A stretch of 64,000 nt of DNA from Paratinospora sagittata (GCA_035771175.1 CM069610.1:26440501-26504500); one strand, 5' to 3'; numbered from the stretch's first letter, positions 18,915 through 34,900 are shown. Notes: generated from the letters alone by a model not told the origin. Made by a program: numbers and translations.

Positions 18915-21668
18915 TGTGGCGACCCCGCACCCCGGACCACCAACCCAGCAAGGAATGGCGTGAGGAATGCCGGGGCAGGACGCCCGACGTAGGCATCTCC
19001 AACACTCCTCGACCCCCGTGAGATGGTTGAGACCCTACGAGTCTAATCTCAAACAACGACATAATATAAAAAGATACTAAACAAAACTACAAACCGTATT
19101 AATCATCGAAGACAAGAGGTAATCCATAACAATGAACTATAAATAAAACCATAATCCCTATAGTCCATCAAGATTGACATACACATAAAGTCCAAAACTT
19201 TGTGTACAAAAAAACCGTCATATGCCCACATGATCTATCTAACAAGTCCCAACTCACCCATACTACAATGTGGTAAGTGTTATAATTACATATTCCAAAA
19301 TATAATACATCATAATTTAAAACACAGTTCAATCAAAATGCCTCTCAACTCACATCGAGGCCTTGGATTCTCTCGCCGGCAAGGCCCTCAAGATATGACT
19401 ACTATTTTGCCCTTATTCAGGACAGAATGACCTGAAAGAGGAAAATGAGGGTGAGCCAACGGTGCCCAGTGAATAGAATTCAAATATGCTATCAATACTC
19501 ATCAATAAATATCATGTATGCATGTCAATGTGTAGCATGATTAAAAGCTCATAACAAATAGATATCAAGCATTTATAATAAGTCTGATGCAAGTAAAAGC
19601 TTATCAATTTGGATCCACATTCCACATGCATTGGGATTACTAGTGCACGTCTATTTCACCGTACCATTCTCATCCCCAATCATGTTGATTTGGGGTTACT
19701 AGTGCACGTCTATTTCAACATACAATATATAGAAGTGATATGATGACATAAAAGATAAAATCATAAATGAAGTCTACTCACAACCAAGCCTCGTGAGATT
19801 ATCTAACCACACACAGCCACCAAACCCAATCAACCCAATCAAGATCCTGAAACATTCATCAATATCCTACCATACATCAATTTCTATGCTCAATCACATA
19901 GACATTACACATCAACCCTAAATCAGCCCACATATATACAATAGGCCTAAATCCCCATCATTCAACTCAAATCACATGACTTAGGCCTCTAATGCATAGT
20001 TCTCATTCATAAACCATTCAATTAATCAAAAATACAAATTTTCAATTCCTTAGGTATAAACATGCCCAAATTGGGTCACTTGATCACAAGAAGGCCTAAC
20101 CCATGATATGGTGTCAACCACCAAATCAGTAGCGTAATCAACCCTAATCGTGCTTAATTAGACATAAATTGCATCAATTCAATGATTCTAGGCCAAAAGC
20201 ATCAAAAGCCCTAAAATATGAAAATTTTCATACTTAGGCCATATTGCCTATTTACACTAAGTCACCATGTTCAGCCATGTATATCACTGATTTTGCATCA
20301 TGGGTTCATCAACAATGGCAACTAGGTCAACATAGTTGACATGCAAGCTATTTGGAAAGGTCTAAGTTCATATCCTAAATTTAAGTCTAATACAAACAAC
20401 CCTACAAATTTTCCATTTAATATTCTGTTCAGATGTATCAAGCTGCCAACAGAATATTTAATCACAAAATCAACCGTACCGATTGACGTATGTGAAGAAA
20501 CAAACCTTCTGTCCAAAATGCAGCTCAATCCAACGGTGGACCGAAAAGATTAGGTACTTTGATGAACAAGTCTCTGATCAGACAATTTCTCCTTTCCTGC
20601 TGCAAATACTCGAACTCAGATAACTATAGCACACACAATACTTGACAGACCAAAATCTCAACCGTTCATAATGTCGAAAGCTTAGTTGTGAACCACCTTC
20701 TCAAATATCATATCCATCCAACGGTAGATATAGGAGATCTATAAGTTTGATCTAAACTGCGCGAGAAATCCAGACATTCCAACCAGCTTTGTTTGAGAGG
20801 TTATATCTTTCAAACGGAAAATCCAATCAAGATCTCCACCGATCAGAATGAATACCAGTAAGATACGAACTTTCTGAAAATGTTTGAGCTCAATCAGACC
20901 ATATAGCACTAAGGTCCAGAGCTTGATGAAAATGTTACTAAGACTTCCCTAAAAGAAACTTCCTCTTTCTTTCTCTTCTTCTTTCCTTTCTCTTCTTTTT
21001 CCTTTTCCCTCCACTCACCTCACTCTCTAGGACTTCCTTGGAGAAGAGAAGTGGGCATGGCACACTTTTCCACTTTCATGCACCAACTTGACATGTGTTG
21101 GAGAAGAGAAATGGGGCATGGGACACTTGTGCACTCTCACGCACCAACTTGACATGTGTTGGTCTCATGCACCAACTTGACATGTATTGGAGAAGAGAAA
21201 TGGGGCATGGGACACTTGTCCATTATCATGCATCAACTTGACATGTGTTGGAGAAGAGAAATGGGGCATGGGACACTTGTCCATTCTTATGCACCAACTT
21301 GACATGTGTTGGTCTCATACTACTCATACCAACCACATGTACTTTTACCAATCTCATGCTTCCATGTATTTTAAATGTCCAATCCATTTAATACACCAAA
21401 TTTTCATTCTCATTTATCCTTTTATTCAATCAATCCTAACCCATATCAATTCATGTTTTAATGGGCCCAAGCATAAATAATAAAACATGCATTATACTTT
21501 AATTTAACATGACCCATATACAATATATAATGCACATATTTATATACATTATCAAGCATCAAATATACAACATCAAACAAACACTAAACATATCAAGGCA
21601 AACACATAGAGTTTGGCCAAAATGTAATTGGGTTATGGGCTAGATGAAATAATATTTGGGGCGTCACA
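18915..21668 (-). mobile_element. Gypsy-like solo LTR inserted in the satellite (2754 bp)
   Basis: Plus-strand ends are TGTGGCGACCCC (18915) and GGGGCGTCACA (21668), with the perfect 5-bp duplication CCAGG (18910-18914 and 21669-21673). It is highly similar along its length to the LTR at 38656-41767. Text near 19430 (CCTGAAAGAGGAAAATGAGG then GTGAGCC) is the reverse complement of the GAGCTCACC...CAG block of the plus-strand LTR at 8027, so transcription direction is probably minus. No internal region survives. Compared with its sister it lacks about 130 bp near 19680 and instead repeats TTGGGGTTACTAGTGCACG. The frames at 19200 and 20341 look like chance. Confidence 0.9.
21041..21325 (-). repeat. 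Minisatellite in solo LTR, short allele
   Basis: Four GAGAAGAG-containing units (starts near 21041, 21101, 21190 and 21251) alternate with CACCAACTTGACATGTGTTG. Unit spacing is irregular at 59-92 bp. The sister LTR has six units, the last two intervals being 98 bp. Confidence 0.8.
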
Positions 21669-24600
21669 CCAGGTGCTTTAGGTTACTTTTCAGTAACCGG
21701 TGACCGGTCCCATTGCTATTAATCGTCAAAAGTATTAATCAAAAGCGACCTAAAAAGCCAGGTGCTTTAAGTTACTTTCAGGTAACTAGTGACCGATCTC
21801 GTTGCTATTAAAGGTCTAAAGTATTCATCAACAGTGACCTGTCAGCATTGATCGAAAAAGTAGTTAAAGCACATAAATGTGCAGATCTTTCCTTATTCTT
21901 TCCAGCGCATTTTGAATTAGTCAAATTGAAGTTAAAACAAAAAAGTTATGGTCATTAGAACTTTACTTACCTTTTGTTTACTAAATTGTGTATCATTTAA
22001 GCAATCGATAAGTAAACTACGACTGACCATAACTTCTTCGTTTCAACTCTAATTTTTGTGATTTAAAATGCATTGAAAAAAGGAATAATGGACTTAAAAA
22101 CCCAGGTGCTTTAACTTACTTTTCGGGAACCGTTGGCCGGTCCTTTTGCCATTAAATGTCCAAAGTATAAATAAACAGGGACCTGTCACCATTGATCGGA
22201 AAGGTAGTTAAAGCCCATGAATTTGTAGATTTTCTTTTCCTCTTTCCATCGCATTTTGAATTACTCAAATCATAGTTAAAAACCAAAAAGTTATGGTCAT
22301 TAGAACTTTACTTACGTTTTGTTTACCAAATTGTGTATCATTTCAGCAATCGATAAGTAAACTTCAAATGACCATAATTTTTTCGTTTTAACTTCGATTT
22401 TAGTTATTAAGAATGTGTTGGAAAGAGGATGAAAAAGATCTACAAAACCAGGTGCTTTAAGTTACTTTTCGGTAACCAGGGATGGTCTCGATTCTATTAA
22501 ATATTCATAGTATTAATCAATCGTGACAGGTTACCGGTGATCAGAAAGTTAGTTAAAGCTCATGAATGTTTAGATCTTCTCTTCCTTTTTCCACAACAAT
22601 TTCAATTACCCAAATCGGAGCTAAAACGAAAAAGTTATGGTCATTTGTAGTTGGCTTACCAATTGTTTACCTAACGGTGAATCATTTCAGCAATCGATAA
22701 GTAAACTTCGAATGACCATAACTTTTTCATTTCAACTCTAACTTTTGTGATTTAAAATGCGTTGAAAAGAGGAATAAAAGACCTAAAAAGCCAGGTGCTT
22801 TAAGTTACTTTCAGGTAACCGGTGACCGATCTCGTTGTTATTAAAGGTCTAAAGTATTCATCAACAATGACCTGTGACCATTGATCAAAAAAGTAGTTAA
22901 AGCACATAGATTTATAGATCTTTCCTTGTTCTTTCCAGCGCATTTTGAATTAGTCAAATCGAAGTTACAACGAAAAAGTTATGGTCATTAGAACTTTACT
23001 TACCTTTTGTTTACCAAATTGTGTCATTTAAGCAATCGATAAGTAAACTTCAAATGACCATAACTTTTTCGTTTTAACTCCGACTTTAGTTATTAAGAAT
23101 GTGTTGGAAGGAGGATGAAAAAGATCTACAAACCAGGTGCTTTAAGTTAGTTTTCGGTAACCGGGGATGGTCCGAATTCTATTAAATATTCATTGTATTA
23201 ATCAACCGTGACAGGTTACCGGTGATCACAAAGTTAGTTAAAGCCCATGAATGTTTAGATTTTCTCTTCCTTTTTCTACAACAATTTCAATTACTCAAAT
23301 CGGAGTTAAAACGAAAAATTTATGGTCATTTGTAGTTTGCTTACGAATTGTTTACCGAACGGTGTATCATTTCAACAATCGATAAGTAAACTTTGAATGA
23401 ACATAACTTTTTCGTTTCGGCTCTAATTTTTGTGATTGAAAATGCATTGAAAAGATTAATAAATTAATTAAAACACCAGGTGCTTTAAGGTACTTTTCAG
23501 TAACCGGTGATTGGTCCCGTTGCTATTAATCGTCCAAAGTATTAATCAATAGCGACCTGTCACCATAGCTCAGAAAAGTAGTTAAAGCCCATAAATTTGT
23601 AGATCTTCCCATGTTCTTTCCAACGCATTTTGAATTAGTCAAATCAGAGTTAAAGCGAAAAAGTTATGGTCATTAGAACTTTACTTACCTTTTGTTTACC
23701 AAATTGTGTATCATTTAAGCAATCGATAAGTAAACTTCGAATGACCATAACTTTTTCGTGTTTACTTCGATTTTAGTTATTAAGAATGTGTTGGAAAGAG
23801 CATGAAAAAAATCTACAAAACCAGGTGCTTTAAGTTACTTTTCGGTTTTAGTTATTAAATATTCATAGTATTAATCAACCGTGACAGGTTACCGGTGATC
23901 AGAAAGTTAGTTAAAGCTCATCAATGTTTAGATCTTCTTTTCTTTTTTTCACAACAATTTCATTTGAAGTTTGCTTACCGATTGTTTACCAAACGATGTA
24001 TCATTTCAGCAATCGATAAGTAAACTTCGAATAACCATAACTTTTTCGTTTCGACTCTAATTTTTGTGATTTAAAATAGATTGAAAAGAAGAATAAAAGA
24101 CCTAAAAAGCCAAGTGCTTTAAGTTACTTTTAGGTAACCGGTGACCGGTCTCGTTGCTATTAAAGGTCTAAAGTAGTCATCAACAATGACCTGTCACCAT
24201 TGATCGGAAAAGTAGTTAAAGCACATAAATTTATAGATCTTCCCTAGTTCTTTCCAACACATTTTGAATTAGTCAAATCGGAGTTAAAACGAAAAAGTTA
24301 CGGTCATTAGAACTTTCCTTACCTTTTGTTTACCAAATTGTGTATCATTTAAGCAATCGATAAGTAAACTTCGAATGACCATAACTTTTTCGTTTCACCT
24401 CAAATTTTTGTGATTTAAAATGCATTGAAAAGAGGAATAAAAGACTTAAAAACCCAGGTGTTTTAAGTTTTTTTTCGGTAACCGTTGACCGGTCCCTTTG
24501 CCATTAAATGTCCAAAGTATTAATAAACAAGGACCTGTCACCATTGATCGGAAAGGTAGTTAAAGAGCATGAATTTGTACATCTTCTTTTCCTTTTTCCA

Positions 24601-27600
24601 TCACATTTTGAATTACTCAAATCGGAGTTAAAACCAAAAAGTTATGGTCATTAGAACTTTACTTACGTTTTGTTTACCAAATTGTGTATCATTTCAGCAA
24701 TCGATAAGTAAACTTCAAATGACCATAACTTTTTCGTTTTAACTCCGACTTTATTTATTAACAATGTGTTGGAAGGAGGATGAAAAAGATCTACAAAACC
24801 AGGTGTTTTAAGTTACTTTTCGGTAACCGGGGATGGTCCGGATTCTATTAAATATTCATAGTATTAATCAACCGTGACAGGTTACCGATGATCAGAAAGT
24901 TAGTTAAAGCTCATGAATGTTTAGATCTTCTCTCCTTTTTTCCACAACAATTTCAATTACCCAAATCGGAGCTAAAAAGAAAAAGTTATGGTCATTTGTA
25001 GTTTGCTTACCGATTGTTTACCTAATGGTGTGTCATTTCAGCAATCGATAAGTAAACTTTGAATAACCATAACTTTTTTCGTTTCAACTCAAATTTTTGT
25101 GATTTAAAATGCATTGAAAAGAGGAATAAAAGACCTAAAAAGCAAGGTGCTTTAAGTTACTTTCAGGTAACCAGTGACCCGTCTCGTTGCTATTAAAGGT
25201 CTAAAGTATCATCAACAGTGACCTGTCACCATTGATTGAAAAAGTAGTTAAAGCACATAAATTTATAAATCCTCCCTTGTTCTGTCCATCGCATTTTGAA
25301 TTAGTTAAATCGGAGTTAAAATGAAAAAGTTATGGTCATTAGAACTTTACTTACCTTTTGTTTACCAAATTGTGTATCATTTCAGCAATCGATAAGTAAA
25401 CTTCAAATGACCAAAATTTTTTCATTTTAACTTCGATTTTATTTATTAAACTTGTGTTGGAAAGAGAATGAAAAATATCTACAAAACTAGGTGCTTTAAC
25501 TTAATTTTTGGTAACCGGGGATGGTCCTGATTTTATTAAATTTTCATAGTATTAATCAAGCGTGACAGGTTACCGGTGATCAGAAAGTTAGTTAAAGCTC
25601 ATGAATGTTTAGATCTTCTCTTCTTCTTTCCACAACAATTTCAATTACTCAAATCAGGTGCTAAAATGAAAAAGTTACGGTCATTTGTAGTTTGCTTACA
25701 GATTGTTTAATGAACGGTGTATCATTTCAGCAATCGATAAGTAAACTTCGAATGACCATAACTTTTTCGTTTCACTTCTAATTTTTGTGATTTAAAATGC
25801 ATTGAAAAGATGAATAAAAGAATTAAAAAACCAGGTGGTCTAAGTTACTTTTCAATAAACGGTGACTGGTCCCGTTGCTATTAATCGTCCAAAGTATTAA
25901 TCAACAGGGACCTGTCACCTGTAGATCTTTACATGTTCTTTTCAGCGCATTTTGAATTAGTCAAATCAGAGTTAAAACGAAAAAGTTATGGTCATTAGAA
26001 CTTTACTTACCTTTTGTTTACCAAATTGTGTATCATTTAGGAAATCGATAAGTAACCTTTAAATGACCCTAACATTTTCGTTTTAACTCCAATTTTAGTT
26101 AATAAAAATGTGTTGAAAAGAGGATGAAAAAGATCTACAAAACCAGGTGCTATAAGTCACTTTTTGATAACCGGGGATGGTCCCGGTTCTATTAAATATT
26201 CAAAATATTAATCAACCATGACAGGTTACCGGTGATCAGAAAGTTAGTTAAAGATCATGAATGTTTAAATCTTATCTTCCTTTTTCCACAACAATTTCAA
26301 TTACTCAAATCGGAGCTCAAACGAAAAAGTTATGGTCATTTGTAGTTTGCTTACCGATTGTTTACCTAACGGTGTATCATTTCAGCAATCGATAAGTAAC
26401 CTTCGAATGACCATAACTTTTTCCTTTCAACTCTAATTCTTGTGATTTTAAATGGATTGAAAAAAAGGAATAAAAGAATTAAAAAACCAGGTGCTTAAAG
26501 TTACTTTTCGATAACCGGTGACTGGTCCCGTTGCTAATAATCGTCCAAAGTATTAATCAACAACGACCTGTCACCATTGATCAAAAAAGTAGTTAAAGCC
26601 CATAAATTTGTAGATCATTCCATGTTCTTTCCAACACATTTTGAATTAGTCAAATCGGAGTTAAACCGAAAAAGTTATGGTTATTAGAACTTTACTTACC
26701 TTTTGTTTACGAAATTGTGTATCATTTAAGCAATTGATAAGTAAACTTCAAATGACCATAACTTTTTCGTTTTAACTCCGACTTTAGTTATTAAGAATGT
26801 GTTAGAAAGCAGATAAAAAAGATCTACAAAATCATGTGCTTTAAGTTACTTTTCGGTAACCAGGGATGGTCTCGATTCTATTAAATACTCATATTATTAA
26901 TCAATCGTGACAGGTTGTCGGTCATCAGAAAGTTAGTTAAAGCACCGAATGTTTAGATCTTCCTTTCTTCTTTCCACAACAATTTCAATTACTCAAATCG
27001 GAGCTAAAACGAAAACGTTATTGTCATTTGTAGTTTGCTTGCCGATTGTTTACCTGACGGTGTATCATTTCAGCAATCGATACGTAAAATTCGAATGACC
27101 ATAACTTTTTCGTTTCAACTCAAATTTTTGTGATTTTAAATGCATTGAAAAGAGGAATAAAAGAATTAAAAAACCAGGTGCTTTAAGTTACTTTTCGGTA
27201 ACCGGTGACCGGTCCCATTGCTATTAATCGTCCAAAGTATTAATTAACAGTGACATGTCACAGTTGATCAGAAAAGTAGTTAAAGCCCATAAATTTGTAG
27301 ATCTTCCCATGTTCTTTCCAACACATTTTGAATTAGTCAAATCAGAGTTAAACCAAAAAAGTTATGGTCATTAGAACTTTACTTACCTTTTGTTTACCAA
27401 ATTGTGTGTCATTTAAGCAATCGATAAGTAAACTTCAATTGACCATAACTTTTTTATTTTAACTCCGACTTTAGTTATTAAGAATGTGTTGGAAAGAGGA
27501 TGAAAAAGATCTACAAAACCAAGTGCTTTAAGTTACTTTTTGGTAACCAGGGATGGTCTCAATTCTATTAAATATTCATATTATTAATCAACCGTGACAG

Positions 27601-30600
27601 GTTACCGGTGATCAGAAAGTTAGTTAAAGCTCACGAATGTTTAGATCTTCTCTTCCTTTTTCCACAACAATTTCAATTACTCGAATCGGAGCGAAAACGA
27701 AAAAGTTATGGTCCTTTGTATTTTGCTTACCGATTGTTTACCGAACGGTGTATCATTTCAGCAATCGATAAGTAAACTTCGAATGACCATAACCTTTTCG
27801 TTTCAACTCTAATTTTTGTGATTTAAGATGCATTGAAAAGAGGAATAAAAGAATTAAAAAACCAGGTGCTTCAAGTTACTTTTAGGTAACCGGTGCCCGG
27901 TCCCGTTGCTATTAATCGTCCAAAGTATTAATCAATAGCGACCTGTCACCATTGATCGGAAAAGTAGTTAAAGCCCATGAATTTGTAGATGTTCCCATGT
28001 TTTTTCCACCGCATTTTGAATTAGTCAAATCGGAGGTAAACCGAAAAAGTTATGGTCATTAGAAGTTTACTTACCTTTTGTTTACCAAATTGTGTATCAT
28101 TTAAGCAATCGATAAGTAAACTTCAAATGACGATAAATTTTTTTGTTTTAATTCTGATTCTAGATATTAAAAATGTGTTGGAAAGAGGATGAAAAGGATA
28201 TACAAAACCAAGTGCTTTAAGTTACTTTTCGATAACCGGGGATGGCCCCGGTTTTATTAAATATTCATAGTATTAATCAACCGTGACAGGTTACCGGTGA
28301 TCGAAAAGTTAATTAAGGCACGGGAATGTTCAGATCATCTATTCTTCTTTTCACAACGATTTCAATTACTCCAATCGGAGCTAAAACGAGAAAAGTTATG
28401 GTCATTTGTGGTTTGCTTACCGATTGTTTACAGAATAGTGAATCATTTGATCAATCGATAAGTAAACTTCGACCGACCCTAACTTTTTCGTTTCAACTCA
28501 AATTTTTATGATTTAAAATGCATTGAAAACAGGAATAAAAGAATTAAAAAACCAGGTGCTTTAAGTTACTTTTCAGTAACCGGTAACCGGTCCCGTCGCT
28601 ATTAATCGTCCAAAGTATTAATCAACTGTGACCTGTCACCATTGAGCGGAAACGTAGTTAAAGCCCATGAATTGGTAGATCTTCTCTTCATCTTTCCATC
28701 GCATTTTGAATTAGTCAAATCGGAGTTAAAATAAAAAAAGTTATGGTCATTACAACTTTACTTACCTTTTGTTTACCAAATTGTGTATCATTTAAGCAAT
28801 CGATAAGTAACTTCAAATGACCATAACTTTTTCGTTTTAACTTCGATTGTAGTTATTAAAAATGTGTTGGAAAGATGATGAAAAGGATCTACAAACCAGG
28901 TGCTTTAAGTTACTTTTCGGTAACTGGGGATGGTCCCGGTTCTATTAAATATTCATAATATTAATCAACTGTGACAGGTCACCGGTGGTCAGAAAGTTAG
29001 CTAAAGCACCGGAATGTTTAGATCTTCTTTTCTTCTTTCCACAACAATTTCAATTACTCAAAATGGAGCTAAAACGAAAACGTTATTGTCATTCGTAGTT
29101 TGCTTACCAATTGTTTACCTAACGGTGTATCATTTCAGCAATCGATAAGTAAACTTTGAATGACCATAACTTTTCGTTTCATCCCTGATTTTTGTGATTT
29201 AAAATGCATTGAAAAGAGGAATAAAAGAATTAAAAAACCAGGTACTTTAAGTTACTTTTCAGAAACGGGTGACCAGTCCCGTTGCTATTAATCGTCCAAC
29301 GTATTATACACCAGCGACCTGTCACCATTGTTTGGGAAAGTAGTTAAAGCCCATAAATTTGTAGATCTTCCCATGTTCTTTCCAGCGCATTTTGAATTAG
29401 TCAAATCGGAGTTAAACCGAAAAAGTTATGGTCAGTAGAAGATTGCTTACCTTTTGTTTACCAAATTGTGTATCATTTGAGCAATCGATAAGTAAACTTC
29501 AAATGACAATAACTTTTTCGTTTTAACTCCGACTTTAGTTATTAAGAATGTGTTGGAAAGAGGATGAAAAAGATCTACAAAACCAGGTGCTTTAAGTTAC
29601 TTTTCGATAACCAGGGATGGTTTCGATTTTATTAAATATTCATATTATTAATCAACCGTGCCAGGTTACCGGTGATGAGAAAGTTTGTTAAAGCACATGA
29701 ATTTTGAGATCTTCTCTTCCTTTTTCCCCAACGATTTCAATTACTCAAATCAGAGCTAAAACGAGAAAAGTTATGGTCATTTGTGGTTTGCTTACCATTT
29801 GTTTACCGGACAGTGTATCATTTAATCAATCGATAAGTAAACTTCGAATGACCATAAATTTTTCATTTCAACTCTATTTTTTATGATTTAGAATGCATTG
29901 AAAAGAGGAATAAAGGACTTAAAAACCAAGGTGTTTTAAGTTACTTTCCGGTAACCGGTGACTTGTCACCATTGATCGAAAAGGTAGTTAAAGCCCATGA
30001 ATTTGTAGATCTTCTTTTCCTCTTTCCATCGCATTTTGAATTACTCAAATTGAAGTTAAAACCAAAAAGTTATGGTCATTAGAACTCTACTTACCTTTTG
30101 TTTACCAAATTGTGTATCATTTCACCAATCGATAAGTAAACTTCAAATGACCATAACCTTTTCGTTTTAAATTCAATTTATTTATTAAAAATGTGTTGGA
30201 AAGAGAATGAAAAAGATCTACAAAACTAGGTGCTTTAATTTACTTTTCGGTAACCGGGGATCGTCCCGATTCAATTAAATATTCTTAGTATTAATCAACT
30301 GTGATAGGTTACCGGTGATCGAAAAGTTAGTTAAAGCACCGGAATGTTTAGATCTTCTCTTCTTCTTTCCACAACAATTTCAAATACTTAAAATCAGAGC
30401 TAAAAAGAAAAGTTATTATCATTTCTAGTTTGCTTACCCATCGTTTACCAAACGGTGTATAATTTCAGCAATCGATAAGTAAACTTTAAAGGACCATAAC
30501 TTTTTCCTTTCAACTCTAATTTTTGTGGTTTAAAATGCATTCAAAAGAGGAATAAAAGAATTAAAAAACTAGGTTCTTTAAGTTACTTTTCAGAAGTCGG

Positions 30601-31904
30601 TGTCCGGTCCCGTTGCTATTAATCGACCAAAGTATCAATCAACAGCGGCCTATCACCATCGATCGGAAAAGTAGTTAAAGCCCATAAATTTGTAGATCTT
30701 CCAATGTTCTTTCCAGCGCATTTTGAATTAGTCAAATCAGAGTTAAAGGGAAAAACTTATGGTCGTTAGAACTTTACTTACCTTTTGTTTACCAAATTGT
30801 GTATAATTTAAGCAATCGATAAGTAAACTTCAAATGACCATAACTTTTTCGTTTTAACTCCGATTTTAGTTATTAAGAATGTGTTGGAAAGAGGATGAAA
30901 AAGATCTACAAAATCAGGTGCTTTACATTTCGGTACCCAGGGATGACGTCGATTCTATTAAATTTACGTAGAATTAATCAACCGTGACAGGTTACCGGTG
31001 ATCGAAAAGTTAGTTAAAGCTCATGAATGTTTAGATTTTCTTTTCCTTTTTCCACAACAATTTCAATTACTCAAATCGGAGCTAAAACGAAAAAGTTATG
31101 GTCGTTTGTAGTTTGCCTACCGATATTTTACGGAACGATGTATCATTTCAGCAATCGATAAGTAAACTTCGAATGACCATAGCTTTTTTCATTTCAACTC
31201 AAATTTTTGTGATTTGAAATGCGTTGAAAAGTGGAATAAAAGACCTAAAAAGCCAGGTGCTTTAAGTTACTTTCAGCTAACCGATGACCGGTCTCGTTGC
31301 TATTAAAGGTCTAAAGTAGTTAAAGCCCATAAATTTGTAGATCTTCCCATGTTCTTTCCAGCGCATTTTGAATTAGGCAAATCGGTGTTAAAACGGAAAA
31401 GTTATGGTCATTAGAACTTTACTTACCTTTTGTTTACCAAATTTTGTATAATTTAAGCAATCGATAAGTAAACTTCAAATGACCCTAACTTTTTTGTTTT
31501 AGCTCTGATTTTAGTTATTAAAAATGTGTTGGAAAGAGGATGAAAAAGATCTACAAACCAGGTGCTTTAAGTTACATCTCGGTAACCGGGGATGGTCGCT
31601 TTTCTATTAAATATTCAAAATATTATTCAACCGTGACAGGTTACCGGTGATCAGAAAGTTAGTTAAAGCTCATGAATGTTTAGATTTTCTCTTCCGTTTT
31701 CCATAACAATTTCAATTACTCAAATCGGAGCTACGACGAAAACGTTATGGTCATTTTGTAGTTTGTTCACCGATTGTTTACCGAACGGTGTATCATTTCA
31801 GCAATCGATAAGTAAACTTTGAATGACTATAACCTTTTCGTTTCAACCCTAATTCTTGTGATTTAAAATGCAATGAAAAGGGGAATAAAAGACCTAAAAA
31901 GCCA

Positions 31905-34900
31905 CGTGCTTTAACTTACTTTAGGTAACCGGTGACCGGTCTCGTTGCTATTAAAGGTCTAAAGTATTTATCAACTGTGACTTGTCACCCTTGATCAAAA
32001 AAGTAGTTAAAGAACACAAATTTGGAGATGTTCCCTTGTACTTTCCAGCGCATTTTGAATTTGTCAAATCGGAGTTAAAACGAAAAAGTTATGGTCATTA
32101 GAAATTTACTTACCTTTTGTTTACCAAATTGTGTATCATTTCAGTAATCGATAAGTAAACTTCAAATGACCCGAACTTTTTTGTTTTAACTCCGATTTTA
32201 GTTATTAAAAATGTGTTCGAAAGAGGATGAAAAAGCTCTACAAAACCAGGTGCTTTAAGTTACTTTTCGATAATCGGGGATGGTCCCGGTTCTATTAAAT
32301 ATTCATAATATAAATCAACCGTGACGGATTACCGGTGATTAGAAAGTTAGTTAAAGCTCATGAATGTTTAGAACTTCTCGTCTTCTTTACCTAACAATTT
32401 CAATTACTCAAATCGGAGCTAAAACGAAAACGTTATTGTCATTTGTAGTTTGCTAACCGATTGTTTACCTAACGGTGTATCATTTCAGGAATCGATAAGT
32501 AAACTTCGAATGACCATAACTTTTTCGTTTCAACTCTAATTTTTCTGATTTAAAATGCATTGAAAAGAGGAATAAAAGAATTAAAAACTAGGTGCTTTAA
32601 GTTACTTCTCGGTAACCGGTGACCAGTCCCGTTGCTATTAATCGTCCAACGTATTAATCCACAACGACCTGTCACCATTGATCGAAAAAGTAGTTAAAGC
32701 CCATAAATTTGTAAATCTTCCCATGTTCTTCCCATGTTCTTTCCAGCGCATTTTGAATTAGATAAATCGAAGTTAAACTGAAACAAGTTACGGTCGTTTG
32801 AACTTTACTTACCTTTTGTTTACCAAATTCTGTATCATTTAAGCAATCGATAAGTAAACTTCAAATGACCATAACTTTTTCGTTTTAACACCAACTTTAG
32901 TTATTAAGAATGTGTTGGAAAGAGAATGAAAAAGATCTACAAAATCAGTTGCTATAATTTACTTTTCGGTAACCAGAGATGGTCTCGATTCTATTAAATA
33001 TTCATATTATTAATCAACCGTGACAGGTTACCGGTGATCAGAAAGAGAGTTAAGGCTCATGAATGTTTAGATCTTCTCTTCCTTTTTCCACAATAATTTC
33101 AATTACTCAAATCGGAGCTAAAACGAAAAGTTACGGTTGTTTGTAGTTTGCTTACCGATATTTTACCAAACGATGTATCATTTCAGCAATCGATAAGTAA
33201 ACTTCGAATGACCATAACTTTTTTCGTTTCAACTCTATTTTTTGTGATTTGATATGCATTGAAAAGAGGAATAAAAGACCTAAAAGGCCAGGTGCTTTAA
33301 ATTACTTTCTGCTAATCGGTGATCGGTCTAAAGTATTTATCAATAATGACTTGTCACCATTGATCGGAAAAGTAGTTCAAGCAAATAAATTTGGAGATTT
33401 TCCCTTGTTCTTTCCAACGCATTTTGAATTCGTCAAATCGGACTTAAAATGAAAAAGTTATGGTTAATAGAACTTTACTTACCTTTTGTTTACCAAATTG
33501 TGTATAATTTAAGCAATCGATAAGTAAACTTCAAATGACCCTAATTCTTTCGTTTTAACTCTGATTTTAGTTATTAAAAATGTGTTGGAAAGAGGATGAA
33601 AAAGATCTACAAAACCAAGTGCTTTAAGTTACATTTCGGTAACCGGGGATGGTCCCGGTTCTATTAAATATTCATAATATTAATCAACCGTGATAGATTA
33701 CCGGTGAACAGAAAGTTAGTTAAAGCTCATGAATGTTTAGATCTTCTCTTCCTCTTTCCACAACAATTTCAATTACTCAAATCGGAGCTACAACGAAAAA
33801 GTTATGGTAATTTGTAGTTAGCTTACCGGTTGTTTACCGAACGGTGTATCATTGCAGGAATCGATAAATAAACTTCGAATGATCATAACTTTTTAGTTTC
33901 AACTCTAATTTTTGTGATTTAAAATGCATTGAAAAGAGGAATAAAAGACCTAAAAAGCCAGGTGCTTTAAGTTACTTCAGATAACCGGTGATCGATCTCG
34001 TTGCTATTAAGGGTCTAAAGTATTTATCAACAGTTTCCTGTCACCATTGATCGGAAAAGTAGTTAAAGCACACGAATTTTGAAATCTTCCTTTGTTTTTT
34101 CCAGCTCATTTCGAACTAGCCAAATCGGAGTTAAAACGAAAAAGTTATGGTTATTAGAACTTTACTTACCTTTTGTTTACCAAATTATGTATCATTTCAG
34201 CAATCGATAAGTAACTTCAAATGACCCTAACTGTTTCGTTTTAACTCCGATTTTAGTTATTAAAAATGTGTTCGAAAGAGGATGAAAAAGCTCTACAAAA
34301 CCAGGTACTTTAAGTTACTTTTCGATAATCGGGGATGGTCCCGGTTCTATTAAATATTCATAATATAAATCAACCGTGACAGGTTACCGGTGATCGAAAA
34401 GTTAGTAAAAGCAGCGGAATGTTTAGATCTTGTCTTCTTCTTTCCACAACAATTTCAATTACTCAAATCGGAGCTAAAACGAAAATGTTATTGTCATTTG
34501 TAGTTTGCTTACCGATTGTTTACCTAACAGTGTATCATTTCAGCAATCGATAAGTAAACTTCAAATGACCATAACTTTTTCGTTTCAACTCTAATTTTTG
34601 TGATTCAAAATGCATTGAAAAGAGGAATAAAAGAATTAAAAAACTAGGTGCGTTAAGTTACTTTTCGGTAACCGGTGACCGGTCCCGTTGCTATTAATCG
34701 TCCAAAGTATTAATCAACAGCGACCTGTCACCATTGATCGGAAAAGTAGTTAAAGCCCATAAATTTGTAGATCTTCCCATGTTCTTTCCAGCGCATTTTG
34801 AATTAGTCAAATCGGAGTTAAACCGAAAAAGTTATGGTCATTAGAACTTTACTTACCTTTTGTTTACCAAATTCTGTATAATTTAAGTAATCGATAAGTA

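Noticed and set aside
28326..29886. Similar 60-61 codon frames at 28326 and 29704 (also at 44220 and 62435)
   Set aside because: They recur only because the satellite monomer recurs; most monomers have the same frame broken.
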